DNA from: Cronobacter malonaticus LMG 23826
GTDB taxonomy: Bacteria > Pseudomonadota > Gammaproteobacteria > Enterobacterales > Enterobacteriaceae
Reading direction: 5' to 3'
NCBI RefSeq assembly: GCF_001277215.2
Contig: NZ_CP013940.1
Coordinates: 2,790,001 to 2,854,000 of the forward strand
Length of the DNA stretch: 64,000 nucleotides
Below are positions 28,079 through 38,360 of the stretch, one piece after another (position 1 is the first letter of the stretch; every line of letters starts with the position of its first letter). The notes below the pieces were generated by a model. That model was given only the letters and a program-made list of their open reading frames with translations, made no database searches and was not told the origin of the DNA. The translations under genes were made by a program, and so were the position numbers.

Positions 28079-30127
28079 ATGAGTCGCAAGCAACTGGCCC
28101 TGTTTGAATCCTCGCTGGTTCGTCAGGCGCTTTTCGATGCTCTTAAAAAACTGAGTCCGCGCGCCCAGTGGCGCAACCCGGTCATGTTTATCGTCTGGGT
28201 CGGCAGCCTGCTGACCACGCTGATTGCCCTGGCGATTGCCGCCGGCAAACTGCCCGGCGAGGCGCTGTTTACCGGTGCCATCAGCCTGTGGCTGTGGTTT
28301 ACGGTGCTGTTCGCGAACTTCGCCGAAGCGCTGGCCGAAGGCCGCAGCAAAGCCCAGGCCAACAGCCTGAAGGGTGTGAAAAAAACCGCGTTCGCCCGCA
28401 AACTGCGCGCGCCGCATCACGACGCCCAGATGGATCACATCCCCGCCGCCGATCTGCGCAAAGGCGATATCGTGCTGGTGGAAGCGGGCGATATTATCCC
28501 GTGCGACGGCGAAGTCATCGAAGGCGGCGCGTCGGTGGATGAGAGCGCCATTACCGGCGAATCCGCGCCGGTTATCCGTGAATCGGGCGGCGATTTCGCC
28601 TCGGTGACCGGCGGCACGCGTATTCTCTCCGACTGGCTGGTTATCCAGTGCAGCGTCAACCCCGGCGAGACGTTCCTTGACCGTATGATTGCGATGGTCG
28701 AGAGCGCCGAGCGTCGCAAAACGCCGAACGAAATCGCGCTGACCATTCTGCTGGTGGCCCTGACGATTGTCTTTCTGCTGGCGACCGCTACGCTCTACCC
28801 GTTCTCGCAATACGGCGGGACGGCGGTCAGCGTGACGGTGCTGGTGGCGCTGCTGGTGTGCCTGATCCCGACCACTATCGGCGGGCTGCTCTCGGCCATC
28901 GGCGTGGCGGGCATGAGCCGGATGCTTGGCGCGAACGTTATCGCCACCAGCGGCCGCGCGGTGGAAGCCGCAGGCGATGTGGACGTGCTGCTGCTCGATA
29001 AAACCGGCACCATCACGCTCGGCAACCGTCAGGCCTCTGACTTCCTGCCCGCCCCCGGCGTGGATGAGAAAACGCTGGCTGATGCCGCCCAGCTGGCATC
29101 GCTTGCCGATGAAACGCCGGAAGGCCGCAGCATCGTGGTGCTGGCGAAGCAGCGCTTTAACCTGCGCGAGCGCGACGTTCAGAGTCTTCAGGCCACCTTT
29201 GTGCCCTTTACCGCCCAGACGCGCATGAGCGGCATCAACGTGCAGGACCGGATGATCCGTAAAGGCTCGGTGGACGCCATTCGCCGCCACGTAGAAGCCA
29301 ACGGCGGCCAGTTCCCGGCGCAGGTCGACACATTAGTGGAAGGCGTGGCGCGTACCGGCGGTACGCCGCTGGTCGTGGCCGAAGGCGCGCAGGTGCTCGG
29401 CGTTATCGCGCTGAAAGATATCGTCAAAGGCGGCATCAAAGAGCGCTTCGCGCAGTTGCGCAAAATGGGCATCAAGACGGTGATGATTACCGGCGATAAC
29501 CGGCTGACGGCGGCCGCCATCGCCGCCGAAGCGGGCGTGGACGATTTTCTCTCCGAAGCGACGCCGGAAGCGAAACTGGCGCTGATCCGCCAGTACCAGG
29601 CCGAAGGACGGCTGGTGGCGATGACCGGCGACGGCACCAACGACGCCCCGGCGCTGGCTCAGGCCGATGTGGCGGTGGCGATGAACTCCGGCACCCAGGC
29701 GGCGAAAGAAGCGGGCAACATGGTGGATCTCGACTCTAACCCCACCAAACTCATCGAAGTGGTGCACATCGGCAAACAGATGCTGATGACGCGCGGCTCG
29801 CTGACGACGTTCAGTATCGCCAACGACGTGGCGAAATATTTCGCCATTATCCCGGCGGCGTTCGCGGCGACTTATCCGCAGCTTAACGCGCTGAACGTGA
29901 TGCATCTGCACTCCCCTGCCTCGGCTATTCTCAGCGCCGTTATTTTTAATGCGCTGATTATCGTCTTTCTGATCCCGCTGGCGCTGAAAGGCGTGAGCTA
30001 CAAGCCGCTCGCGGCGGCGGCGATGCTGCGCCGCAACCTGTGGATTTACGGTCTGGGCGGGCTGGTGGTGCCGTTTATCGGCATCAAGCTCATCGACCTG
30101 CTGTTAACGCTGTTTGGTCTGGTTTAA
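28079..30127 (+). CDS. kdpB: Potassium-transporting ATPase ATP-binding subunit B
   Basis: The P-type ATPase subunit that energises KdpA. From [14 protein letters not shown] at 28079 the product is 682 residues, exactly the E. coli length; an open frame reaching back to 27842 lies inside kdpA and is not used. Motifs in order are the actuator [14 protein letters not shown] (with the regulatory Ser near 162), phosphorylation [10 protein letters not shown] (Asp about 307), KGSVD in the nucleotide domain and [12 protein letters not shown]. Confidence 0.98.
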   Translation: MSRKQLALFESSLVRQALFDALKKLSPRAQWRNPVMFIVWVGSLLTTLIALAIAAGKLPGEALFTGAISLWLWFTVLFANFAEALAEGRSKAQANSLKGVKKTAFARKLRAPHHDAQMDHIPAADLRKGDIVLVEAGDIIPCDGEVIEGGASVDESAITGESAPVIRESGGDFASVTGGTRILSDWLVIQCSVNPGETFLDRMIAMVESAERRKTPNEIALTILLVALTIVFLLATATLYPFSQYGGTAVSVTVLVALLVCLIPTTIGGLLSAIGVAGMSRMLGANVIATSGRAVEAAGDVDVLLLDKTGTITLGNRQASDFLPAPGVDEKTLADAAQLASLADETPEGRSIVVLAKQRFNLRERDVQSLQATFVPFTAQTRMSGINVQDRMIRKGSVDAIRRHVEANGGQFPAQVDTLVEGVARTGGTPLVVAEGAQVLGVIALKDIVKGGIKERFAQLRKMGIKTVMITGDNRLTAAAIAAEAGVDDFLSEATPEAKLALIRQYQAEGRLVAMTGDGTNDAPALAQADVAVAMNSGTQAAKEAGNMVDLDSNPTKLIEVVHIGKQMLMTRGSLTTFSIANDVAKYFAIIPAAFAATYPQLNALNVMHLHSPASAILSAVIFNALIIVFLIPLALKGVSYKPLAAAAMLRRNLWIYGLGGLVVPFIGIKLIDLLLTLFGLV

Positions 30128-30138
30128 AAGGAATCATT

Positions 30139-30711
30139 ATGGCTATGTTACGTCCCGCACTCACCCTGCTGGTTTTCCTGACGATACTCACCGGCGGCGT
30201 CTATCCGCTGGCGACCACGGTGCTCGGCCAGTGGTGGTTTAAGGACCAGGCGGAAGGCTCGCTTATCCGCCAGCATGACGAGGTGCGCGGCTCGCGCCTG
30301 ATTGGCCAGGCGTTCAGCGAGGCGAAATATTTCCAGGGCCGCCCTTCCGCGACGGCCGAAGCGCCTTATAATCCAATGGCTTCCGGCGGCAGTAACTTTG
30401 CCGCCAGCAACCCGGCGCTGGATAAAGAGGTTCAGGCCCGCGTGCAGGCGCTGCGCGCCGCCAACCCGGACGCCCACGCGGCGGTGCCGGTGGAGCTGGT
30501 CACCGCGTCCGCGAGCGGTCTCGATTACGGCATTTCGCCGCAGGCCGCCTTCTGGCAGGCCCCGCGCGTGGCGAAGGAGCGTGGTATCTCTGAAGCGGAA
30601 GTGGGACGCCTTATCCGTGAAACTACCGAAACCCCTGTCGCGGGTTTCCTCGGCCAGCCGGTGGTTAATGTGCTGAAACTGAATATGGCGCTGGACGCCC
30701 TGCAATCGTAA
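30139..30711 (+). CDS. kdpC: Potassium-transporting ATPase subunit C
   Basis: KdpC has one N-terminal membrane helix (about residues 5-25) and a periplasmic domain, and is needed for assembly and high affinity. Starting at [13 protein letters not shown] the product is 190 residues, the family length. Conserved [20 protein letters not shown] and [13 protein letters not shown] are present. An AAAAGGAATC site precedes the ATG, 11 bases after kdpB. Confidence 0.96.
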   Translation: MAMLRPALTLLVFLTILTGGVYPLATTVLGQWWFKDQAEGSLIRQHDEVRGSRLIGQAFSEAKYFQGRPSATAEAPYNPMASGGSNFAASNPALDKEVQARVQALRAANPDAHAAVPVELVTASASGLDYGISPQAAFWQAPRVAKERGISEAEVGRLIRETTETPVAGFLGQPVVNVLKLNMALDALQS

Positions 30712-30720
30712 GGAACCATC

Positions 30721-33405
30721 ATGACCGAAGAGCCGATGCGCCCCGACCCGGACCGCCTGCTGGTGCAGACGCAGGGCCGAACGCGCGGAAAACTCAAAAT
30801 CTTCTTCGGGGCCTGCGCAGGCGTAGGGAAAACCTACGCCATGTTGCAGGAGGCTCAGCGCCTGCGGGCGCAGGGGCTGGATATCCTGGTGGGCGTGGTG
30901 GAAACTCACGGCCGCCAGGAGACCGCGGCGTTACTTGAGGGGCTGGCTATCCAGCCCCTTAAGCGTATTCATCACCGGGGCCGCGTGGTGCAGGAGTTCG
31001 ATCTCGACGCGGCGCTTGCCCGGAACCCGGCGCTGATCCTGATGGATGAGCTGGCGCACAGCAACGCGCCCGGCTCGCGCCACCCGAAGCGCTGGCAGGA
31101 TGTCGATGAACTGCTCGACGCGGGCATCGACGTCTTTACCACCGTTAATGTCCAGCATCTGGAGAGCCTCAACGACGTGGTGGGCGGCGTCACCGGCATT
31201 CAGGTGCGCGAAACCGTGCCCGACCCGATTTTCGATGCGGCGGATGAAATCGTGCTGGTGGATCTGCCGCCGGACGATCTTCGCCAGCGGTTGCATGAAG
31301 GCAAAGTGTATATCGCAGGCCAGGCGGAGCGCGCCATTGAGCATTTCTTTCGCAAAGGCAATCTTATCGCGCTGCGCGAGCTGGCGCTGCGCCGTACCGC
31401 CGACCGCGTGGATGACCAGATGCGCGCCTGGCGCGACCGCCAGGGCCAGGAGAAAGTGTGGCACACGCGCGACGCCATCCTGCTGTGCATCGGCCAGGGC
31501 GCGGGCAACGAAAAACTGGTGCGCACCGCCGCGCGTCTGGCGGCGCGGCTTGGCAGCGTCTGGCATGCGGTGTATGTGGAAACACCGCGTCTGCACCGGC
31601 TACCGGAAACATCACGCCGCGCGATTCTGAGCGCCCTGCATCTCGCCCAGGAGCTGGGCGCGGAAACCGCCACCCTCGCCGACCCGGTCGAGGAAAAAGC
31701 CGTGCTGCGCTACGCCCGTGAGCATAACCTCGGCAAAATCGTCATCGGGCGGCGCAATAAACGCCGCTGGTGGAGCCAGGATACGTTCGCCGAGCGGCTC
31801 GCGCGCCACGCGCCGGATCTCGATTTACTGATTGTCGCGCTGGACGACAAGCCGACGCCCACCACCGCCAAAGCCGCCGATAACCGCCCGTTTATGGAAA
31901 AGTGGCGGGTACAGCTGCGCGGCTGTGCGGTGGCCGTAGCGCTCTGCGCGCTGATTACGCTGGTGGCGCACCAGTGGCTCATCGCGTTTGACGCCGCCAA
32001 CCTGGTGATGGTCTATCTGCTGGGCGTAGTGCTGGTGGCGCTGTTTTATGGCCGCTGGCCGTCAGTGGTGGCGACCGTTATCAACGTGGTGAGCTTTGAT
32101 CTCTTTTTTATCGCCCCGCGCGGCACGCTGGCGGTCTCTGACGTTCAGTATCTGCTTACCTTCGCGGTGATGCTGAGCGTCGGGCTGATTATCGGCAACC
32201 TGACCGCGGGCGTGCGCTACCAGGCGCGTATCGCGCGCTATCGCGAGCAGCGCACCCGCCATCTTTATGAGATGTCCAAAGCGCTGGCGGTGGGCCGCAG
32301 CGCGCGCGATATCGCGGCCACCAGCCAGCAGTTCATCGCCTCTACCTTTCACGCCCGCGGCCTGCTGCTGCTGCCGGACGAACACGGCAAGCTGCAACCG
32401 CCGCAGCCGCTCTCAGAGATTACCCCTTGGGATGAAGCCATCGCCCGCTGGAGCTTTGATAAAGGCTTGCCTGCCGGCGCGGGCACCGACACCCTGCCCG
32501 GCGTGCCGTACCAGATTTTACCGCTGCGCACCGCCGGGAAAACGCTCGGGCTGGTGATTGTCGAGCCGAGCAATCTGCGCCAACTGATGATCCCCGAACA
32601 GCAGCGGCTGCTGGAAACCTTCACGTTACTGGTGGCAAGCGCCCTGGAGCGGCTCTTTCTGACCGAGAGCGAAGAACAGGCGCGGCTCGCCAGCGAGCGC
32701 GAGCAGCTGCGCAACTCGCTCCTGGCCGCGCTCTCTCATGACCTGCGCACGCCGCTGACGGTGCTCTTCGGCCAGGCAGAGATCCTGACGCTCGATCTGG
32801 CATCCGAAGGCTCAAAACACGCGCCGCAGGCGAGCGAAATCCGCCAGCATGTGCTGAACACCGCCAGGCTTGTGAATAATCTGCTGGATATGGCGCGCAT
32901 TCAGTCTGGCGGTTTTAACCTGCGCAAAGAGTGGCTGACGCTCGAAGAAGTGGTGGGTAGCGCGCTCAAGATGCTGGAGCCGGGTCTCGGCGGGCGGCAC
33001 ATCGACCTCAGCCTTAGCGATCCGCTCACACTCATTCATGTTGACGGCCCGCTGTTTGAACGGGTACTGATTAACCTTCTGGAGAACGCCGCCAAATACG
33101 CAGGCGCGCGGGCGCAGATAGGCGTGCGTACGGGCTGGCGCGACGACCGGCTCGATCTGGAAGTCTGGGATAATGGCCCCGGTATTCCGGCTGGTCAGGA
33201 ACAGGCTATCTTTGCTAAATTCGCTCGCGGCAATAAAGAATCCGCTATCCCCGGCGTCGGTCTGGGGCTGGCGATTTGTCAGGCGATTGTCGAGGTGCAC
33301 GGCGGCGAGATTTACGCCCGTAACCGCCCGGAAGGCGGCGCCAGTTTTCACGTGCTGCTGCCCAAAGAAACGCCCCCGGAACTGGATATCCACGAGGTCA
33401 TGTGA
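30721..33405 (+). CDS. kdpD: Sensor histidine kinase KdpD
   Basis: Membrane kinase that senses low potassium/turgor signals and phosphorylates KdpE. The 894 residues equal E. coli KdpD. The N-terminal KdpD domain has Walker A FFGACAGVGKT (about 30-40) and MDELAHSNAPGSRHPKRW. A USP-like domain spans about 250-370 and four membrane helices about 400-500. Then come a GAF-like region, the phospho-acceptor SHDLRTPLT (His about 673) and N, G1 and G2 boxes (LLENAAKYA, WDNGPGIP, GVGLGLAIC). It follows kdpC by nine bases and overlaps kdpE. Confidence 0.98.
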   Translation: MTEEPMRPDPDRLLVQTQGRTRGKLKIFFGACAGVGKTYAMLQEAQRLRAQGLDILVGVVETHGRQETAALLEGLAIQPLKRIHHRGRVVQEFDLDAALARNPALILMDELAHSNAPGSRHPKRWQDVDELLDAGIDVFTTVNVQHLESLNDVVGGVTGIQVRETVPDPIFDAADEIVLVDLPPDDLRQRLHEGKVYIAGQAERAIEHFFRKGNLIALRELALRRTADRVDDQMRAWRDRQGQEKVWHTRDAILLCIGQGAGNEKLVRTAARLAARLGSVWHAVYVETPRLHRLPETSRRAILSALHLAQELGAETATLADPVEEKAVLRYAREHNLGKIVIGRRNKRRWWSQDTFAERLARHAPDLDLLIVALDDKPTPTTAKAADNRPFMEKWRVQLRGCAVAVALCALITLVAHQWLIAFDAANLVMVYLLGVVLVALFYGRWPSVVATVINVVSFDLFFIAPRGTLAVSDVQYLLTFAVMLSVGLIIGNLTAGVRYQARIARYREQRTRHLYEMSKALAVGRSARDIAATSQQFIASTFHARGLLLLPDEHGKLQPPQPLSEITPWDEAIARWSFDKGLPAGAGTDTLPGVPYQILPLRTAGKTLGLVIVEPSNLRQLMIPEQQRLLETFTLLVASALERLFLTESEEQARLASEREQLRNSLLAALSHDLRTPLTVLFGQAEILTLDLASEGSKHAPQASEIRQHVLNTARLVNNLLDMARIQSGGFNLRKEWLTLEEVVGSALKMLEPGLGGRHIDLSLSDPLTLIHVDGPLFERVLINLLENAAKYAGARAQIGVRTGWRDDRLDLEVWDNGPGIPAGQEQAIFAKFARGNKESAIPGVGLGLAICQAIVEVHGGEIYARNRPEGGASFHVLLPKETPPELDIHEVM

Positions 33406-34079
33406 TTAGCGTTCTGATAGTCGAAGATGAAAAAGAGATCCGCCGCTTTCTGCGCACCGCGCTGGAAAGTGAAGGGCTGCGCGTCTATGACGCCGAAACC
33501 CTACAGCGCGGGCTGATTGAAGCCGCCACCCGCAAGCCCGATCTGGTGATCCTCGATCTTGGCCTGCCGGATGGCGACGGTATTGATTTCATCCGCGATT
33601 ATCGTCAGTGGAGCCAGACGCCGGTGATTGTCCTGTCCGCACGCAGCGACGAGCAGGACAAAATCGCGGCGCTCGATGCCGGTGCCGATGATTTTCTCGC
33701 GAAGCCGTTCGGCATCGGCGAGTTGCAGGCGCGGCTGCGCGTCGCCCTGCGCCGCCACGGAAGTGCAAGCCAGAGCGACCCGGTGGTGCGCTTTTCCGAT
33801 ATTACGGTCGATCTGGCCGCAAGGCGCATCACGCGCGGCGCGGAGGAGATCCACCTGACGCCGATTGAGTTCCGGCTGCTGGGCGTGCTGCTCAATAACC
33901 CCGGTAAAGTACTGACCCAGCGTCAACTGTTAAGCCAGGTGTGGGGGCCGAACGCGGTCGAGCATAGCCACTATCTGCGTATCTATATGGGTCATCTGCG
34001 CCAGAAGCTGGAAAGCGATCCGGCGCGCCCGCGCCATCTGTTGACTGAAACCGGCATCGGCTACCGGTTTATGCTTTAA
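33402..34079 (+). CDS. kdpE: Response regulator KdpE
   Basis: OmpR-type activator of kdpFABC. The 225 residues have a receiver domain with phospho-Asp52 (LVILDLGLPDG), the conserved SARSDEQDKI and Lys in AKPFGIGE. The C-terminal winged helix has LTPIEFRLLGVLLNNPGKVLT. It starts with GTG at 33402 inside the last kdpD codon (ATGTGA), so translation is coupled. A GC hairpin (34087-34108) follows the stop. Confidence 0.97.
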   Translation: MISVLIVEDEKEIRRFLRTALESEGLRVYDAETLQRGLIEAATRKPDLVILDLGLPDGDGIDFIRDYRQWSQTPVIVLSARSDEQDKIAALDAGADDFLAKPFGIGELQARLRVALRRHGSASQSDPVVRFSDITVDLAARRITRGAEEIHLTPIEFRLLGVLLNNPGKVLTQRQLLSQVWGPNAVEHSHYLRIYMGHLRQKLESDPARPRHLLTETGIGYRFML

Positions 34080-34404
34080 CGCTGAGGCCGCGTCACGTCT
34101 GGCGCGGCGTTAAATCCCCCCCCCTCTTTTTATTCTGAATAGCTTTTCACTCCTCCTTTATTTTTATTCATTTATTATTTTTTGTGTCATCGAAATAAGA
34201 AGGGATTTCTGCCGAAATATAATGAACACCGTTTATTAACCAGAGACTTACATCTTTACAACCGACAGCGATCTACTCTACATTATGCATAAATGACGAC
34301 TAATTATTTCTTGTTCAGCGCGTTTTTGTTGATCCTTTTCACAGATTAACCTCTCATGATGGATAAAATGACCACGCTTTCAATTAGTGAAAGGTAATAA
34401 TCAC
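34080..34404 (+). promoter_or_regulatory. kdpE-speFL spacer with presumed speF promoter
   Basis: 325 mostly AT-rich bases without a gene. A GCCGCG/CGCGGC hairpin at 34087-34108 may end kdp transcription. It is followed by a nine-C tract (34116-34124). A possible promoter, TTTACA and TACATT 18 bases apart, lies around 34255-34285. This assignment is weak. Confidence 0.35.
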
Positions 34405-34509
34405 ATGGAAAATAATAATCGGTTTATGCCACATATCAGGCGGACGACCCATATTATGATGTTCGCCCACCGCAACTGTTTTGACTTCCACCTTTTCAAT
34501 TCCCGCTAG
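34405..34509 (+). CDS. speFL: SpeFL, ornithine-sensing leader peptide
   Basis: A 34-residue leader ORF beginning MENNNRFMPHIRRTTHIMM. It carries the HIRR and FAHRN motifs and ends at TAG 34507-34509. Length and motifs match E. coli SpeFL, whose nascent chain binds ornithine in the ribosome tunnel and stalls translation, preventing Rho-dependent termination and inducing speF. The His, Arg and Phe residues of the sensing motif are kept; differences fall in variable positions. A GTGAAAGGTAATAATCAC ribosome region precedes it. The next gene, speF, starts 268 bases later, the expected leader arrangement. Confidence 0.9.
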   Translation: MENNNRFMPHIRRTTHIMMFAHRNCFDFHLFNSR

Positions 34510-34776
34510 CGTATTGCGCTACTGCGCGCCGCTTATTCCTGAGAAAGAGCCTAACGTTATTCGTTAACAGGTGACCGCCTGGGAATGCACGCGCACTTTT
34601 GCCACAACCCCTTGTAATACCGGCATAACGCCGGGAGGGGCTTGTCTGGCCCCAAAAAAGCAAATTTTCCGCACTGCCTTTTGAAGGCGGCGGGAATATG
34701 TTGCCCGACATTTATATTGAGCAATTTTCCGCGAGGAAAAGTGGCGGGATTGCTTTGCCTGAAATAAGGAAAAATC
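34510..34776 (+). promoter_or_regulatory. Structured speF leader downstream of speFL
   Basis: 267 bases with several hairpins: CCGGC-ATAAC-GCCGG at 34620-34634, GGGGC-N7-GCCCC at 34637-34653 and GCCTT-TTG-AAGGC at 34676-34688. No U-tract terminator is seen on the plus strand, consistent with the Rho-dependent control known for this leader. AAATAAGGAAAAATC provides the speF ribosome site. Confidence 0.6.
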
Positions 34777-36972
34777 ATGCAAGCGTTAAAAATCGGTGTC
34801 AGCCGTTTATGCCCGGACTGTTTTTCAACAGACCGCGATATGATTAATATTCACGAATCTGACTATATTGATATCGCCGCGGCGGTGGTTGCCGTCAGCG
34901 ATATTTTTATGGGCATTATCGACGAGATAGAAACGACCGGATTTGGCATTCCGGTGTTTGTGGTATGCCAGGCTGAAGAACGGGTGCCGGCAGAGTATCT
35001 GCCATGCATTGCGGGCGTGTTTGAATATAATGAAACGCACCGCGAACACTATGGCCGCCAGCTTGAGGCCGCCGCACAGAAATATGAAACCGGGCTGCGC
35101 CCGCCGTTCTTTCGCGCGCTGGTGGATTACGTGAATCAGGGCAACAGTGCCTTTGACTGCCCAGGCCACCAGGGCGGTGATTTTTTCCGGCGTCACCCGG
35201 CGGGTAACCAGTTCGTCAGTTTCTTCGGCGATACGCTGTTTCGCGCCGATCTCTGCAACGCCGACGTGGCGATGGGCGATTTGCTGATCCACGAAGGCGC
35301 GCCCTGCCTCGCACAGCAGCATGCCGCAAAGGTGTTTAACGCCGATAAAACCTACTTTGTGCTAAACGGCACCTCTTCGGCCAATAAAGTGGTGCTCAAC
35401 GCGCTGCTGGCACCGGGCGATCTGGTGCTCTTTGACCGCAATAACCATAAATCGAACCATCACGGCGCGCTGTTGCAGGCGGGCGCGACGCCGGTCTATC
35501 TGGAAACCGCGCGTAACCCGTACGGGTTTATCGGTGGGATCGACGCCCACTGTTTTGACGAGCGTTACCTGCGCGAGCGGGTGCGGGAAGTGGCTCCGGC
35601 GCGGGCCGCAGAAAAGCGCCCGTTCCGCCTGGCGGTTATCCAGCTCGGCACCTATGACGGCACGGTGTATAACGCCCGTCAGGTTGTGGACACGCTCGGG
35701 CCGCTGTGCGATTACCTGCTTTTTGATTCTGCGTGGGTCGGCTATGAACAGTTTATTCCGATGATGGCGCCCTGCTCGCCGCTGCTGCTGACGCTTAATG
35801 AAAACGATCCGGGCATTCTCGTCACGCAGTCGGTGCATAAACAGCAGGCCGGGTTTTCGCAAACCTCGCAAATCCATAAAAAAGACAGCCATATCAAAGG
35901 GCAGCCGCGTTATGTGTCGCATAAGCGCATGAATAACGCCTTCATGATGCACGCCTCCACCAGCCCGTTTTATCCGCTCTTCGCGGCTCTGGACATTAAC
36001 GCGCGGATGCACGAGGGCAATGCCGGACGCCGGATGTGGATGCGCTGCGTGGAACAGGGCATTGACGCCCGCAAGATGATTTTTGAAAGCTGCCGCGCCA
36101 TTCGCCCGTTTGTTCCGACGACCGTCGATGGCCGCCCGTGGCAGAGCTATGAGACGGCGGAGATCGCCGCTGATTTGCGCTTTTTCCACTTCGAGCCTGG
36201 CGAGCGCTGGCACGCCTTTGAAGGCTACGCGCCGCACCAGTATTTCGTCGACCCGTGCAAGCTGCTGCTCACCACGCCGGGTATAAATACCGAAACCGGC
36301 GAGTATGAGGCTTTCGGCGTACCCGCCGCCATACTCGCAAGCTACCTGCGCGAAAACCATATCATCCCTGAGAAGTGCGATCTCAACTCGATTCTGTTCC
36401 TGCTGACGCCCGCTGAGGAGATGAGCAAGCTGCAACAGCTGGTGGCGCAGCTGGCGCGCTTTGAAGCGCTGCTGGAGCGCGACGCGCCGCTCGCCGACGT
36501 GCTGCCCTCGCTCTTTAAACAGCATCAGGCACGCTACGAAGGCTATACGCTGCGTCAGCTCTGCCAGGAGATGCACGACTTTTACGCCAGCCGTAACGTC
36601 AAACAGCTGCAAAAAGAGATGTTCCGCAAAGCACATTTCCCGCGCGTCGCCATGAGTCCGCAGGCGGCCCACCAGGCGTTTATTCGCGGCAATATTGAGC
36701 TGGTACGTCTTGAACAGGCCGAAGGCCGTATCGCGGCGGAGGGCGCACTCCCCTACCCGCCCGGCGTGCTGTGCGTGGTGCCCGGCGAAATCTGGGGCGG
36801 CGCGGCGCTGCATTATTTTCAGGCGCTGGAAGAAGGGATCAACCTGCTGCCGGGCTTCGCGCCGGAGTTGCAGGGCGTCTATGTCGAAACCTGCGATGGC
36901 CGCCGTCAGGTTTGGTGTTACGTGGTCAGTGAAACGCCTGCGCCGCAACCGCATACAGAAGGAGCGTTATGA
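34777..36972 (+). CDS. speF: Inducible ornithine decarboxylase
   Basis: PLP enzyme that decarboxylates ornithine to putrescine, consuming a proton. It supports acid resistance together with the PotE antiporter. The 731 residues match SpeF. The N-terminal wing domain is followed by the type I PLP fold with FNGTSSANKVVLNALLAPGD, DSAWVGYEQFIP and the PLP-lysine in TQSVHKQQAGFSQTS. The TGA overlaps the potE ATG (ATGATGA), so the two are coupled. It is preceded by speFL, which implies ornithine induction. Confidence 0.97.
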   Translation: MQALKIGVSRLCPDCFSTDRDMINIHESDYIDIAAAVVAVSDIFMGIIDEIETTGFGIPVFVVCQAEERVPAEYLPCIAGVFEYNETHREHYGRQLEAAAQKYETGLRPPFFRALVDYVNQGNSAFDCPGHQGGDFFRRHPAGNQFVSFFGDTLFRADLCNADVAMGDLLIHEGAPCLAQQHAAKVFNADKTYFVLNGTSSANKVVLNALLAPGDLVLFDRNNHKSNHHGALLQAGATPVYLETARNPYGFIGGIDAHCFDERYLRERVREVAPARAAEKRPFRLAVIQLGTYDGTVYNARQVVDTLGPLCDYLLFDSAWVGYEQFIPMMAPCSPLLLTLNENDPGILVTQSVHKQQAGFSQTSQIHKKDSHIKGQPRYVSHKRMNNAFMMHASTSPFYPLFAALDINARMHEGNAGRRMWMRCVEQGIDARKMIFESCRAIRPFVPTTVDGRPWQSYETAEIAADLRFFHFEPGERWHAFEGYAPHQYFVDPCKLLLTTPGINTETGEYEAFGVPAAILASYLRENHIIPEKCDLNSILFLLTPAEEMSKLQQLVAQLARFEALLERDAPLADVLPSLFKQHQARYEGYTLRQLCQEMHDFYASRNVKQLQKEMFRKAHFPRVAMSPQAAHQAFIRGNIELVRLEQAEGRIAAEGALPYPPGVLCVVPGEIWGGAALHYFQALEEGINLLPGFAPELQGVYVETCDGRRQVWCYVVSETPAPQPHTEGAL

Positions 36973-38285
36973 TGAGCAAATCCAACAAAATGGGCGTCGT
37001 GCCGCTGACCATCCTGACCATGGTCAACATGATGGGCTCCGGCATTATCATGCTGCCGACCAAACTCGCCGAAGTGGGCACCATTTCCATTATCTCCTGG
37101 CTCGTGACCGCCGTCGGCTCGACAGCGCTCGCCTGGGCGTTTGCCAAATGCGGGATGTACAGCCGTAAATCGGGCGGCATGGGCGGCTATGCGGAATACG
37201 CCTTCGGCAAATCCGGCAACTTTATGGCGAACTACACCTACGGGGTGTCGCTGCTTATCGCGAACGTAGCTATCGCCATTTCCGCGGTCGGCTACGGCAG
37301 CGAGCTGTTCGGCGCGGCCTTAACGCCGGTGCAAACCGGGATCGCCACTATCGGCGTGCTGTGGATCTGCACCGTCGCCAATTTTGGCGGCGCGCGTATT
37401 ACCGGCAAGCTCAGCAGCGTGACCGTCTGGGGAGTGATCATTCCGGTGGTCGGGCTGTCGGTCATCGGCTGGTTCTGGTTCAGCCCGACGCTGTATGCCG
37501 CCTCGTGGAACCCGCATCACGTGCCGTTTTTCGATGCGGTCGGATCGTCTATCGCCATGACGCTGTGGGCCTTCCTGGGGCTGGAATCAGCCTGCGCCAA
37601 TACGGAAGTGGTGGAAAACCCGGAGCGCAACGTGCCGATTGCGGTACTCGGCGGCACGCTGGGCGCGGCGGTGATTTATATCGTCTCGACCAATGTGATT
37701 GCGGGCATTGTGCCGAATCTGGATCTGGCCCACTCCACCGCGCCGTTCGGGCTGGCGTTCGCGCAGATGTTTACGCCAGGCGTCGGGAAAATCATTATGG
37801 CGCTGATGGTGATGTCCTGCTGCGGCTCGCTGCTCGGCTGGCAGTTTACCATCGCCCAGGTGTTCCGCTCCTCCGCCGATGAAGGCTATTTCCCGAAAGT
37901 CTTTTCCCACCTGAGCCGCGCGGAAGCGCCGGTCAAAGGGATGCTGACGATTGTGATTATCCAGAGCGGCCTGTCGCTGATGACTATCAGCCCTTCGCTT
38001 AACAAGCAGTTTAACGTGCTGGTGAACCTGGCGGTGGTGACGAATATCATCCCGTATATTCTGTCGATGGCAGCGCTGGTCATTATTCAGCAGGTGGCGA
38101 AAGTACCGCCGCGCAAGGCGAAACCGGCGAATCTGGTGGCGCTGCTCGGCGCGATTTATAGCTTCTACGCGCTCTACTCGTCAGGCGAAGAAGCGATGCT
38201 GTATGGCGCGATAGTGACGTTTATGGGCTGGACGCTGTACGGGCTGGTGTCGCCGCGCTTTGAGCTGACCAATAAGCACGGTTGA
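36969..38285 (+). CDS. potE: Putrescine:ornithine antiporter
   Basis: Inner-membrane APC-family transporter that exports putrescine and imports ornithine, completing the SpeF cycle. The 438 residues (E. coli 439) have about 12 helices. GVVPLTILTMVNMMGSGIIM, the GGMGGYAEYAFGKSG loop and FLGLESACANTEVVENPERN are present. Two adjacent ATGs (36969 and 36972) could start it; the first, overlapping the speF stop, is used here. A terminator follows. Confidence 0.97.
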   Translation: MMSKSNKMGVVPLTILTMVNMMGSGIIMLPTKLAEVGTISIISWLVTAVGSTALAWAFAKCGMYSRKSGGMGGYAEYAFGKSGNFMANYTYGVSLLIANVAIAISAVGYGSELFGAALTPVQTGIATIGVLWICTVANFGGARITGKLSSVTVWGVIIPVVGLSVIGWFWFSPTLYAASWNPHHVPFFDAVGSSIAMTLWAFLGLESACANTEVVENPERNVPIAVLGGTLGAAVIYIVSTNVIAGIVPNLDLAHSTAPFGLAFAQMFTPGVGKIIMALMVMSCCGSLLGWQFTIAQVFRSSADEGYFPKVFSHLSRAEAPVKGMLTIVIIQSGLSLMTISPSLNKQFNVLVNLAVVTNIIPYILSMAALVIIQQVAKVPPRKAKPANLVALLGAIYSFYALYSSGEEAMLYGAIVTFMGWTLYGLVSPRFELTNKHG

Positions 38286-38307
38286 TGAGAGGCATCACGG
38301 TGAAAAC

Positions 38308-38336
38308 AAAACGGCAACCCGAAGGTTGCCGTTTTT
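38308..38336. terminator. Bidirectional terminator between potE and pgm
   Basis: AAAACGGCAACC-CGAA-GGTTGCCGTTTTT, an eight-base GC stem with A/T runs on both sides, serving the convergent potE and pgm. Confidence 0.93.
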
Positions 38337-38360
38337 CGCGTCTCCTGTTCAGGAGCGCAT

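Noticed and set aside
28073..29290. 405-codon open frame antisense to kdpB
   Set aside because: Mirror frame of a high-GC gene; the product is His/Gln/Arg-rich and overlaps a fully intact kdpB.
34637..34660. Hairpin plus homopolymer run in the speF leader as an intrinsic terminator
   Set aside because: The run after the hairpin is A on the plus strand, so it would terminate only in the opposite direction, where no gene is read.
35362..36954. 530-codon open frame antisense to speF
   Set aside because: Shadow of the speF reading frame; low-complexity Arg/Val/Gln-rich product and no ribosome site of note.
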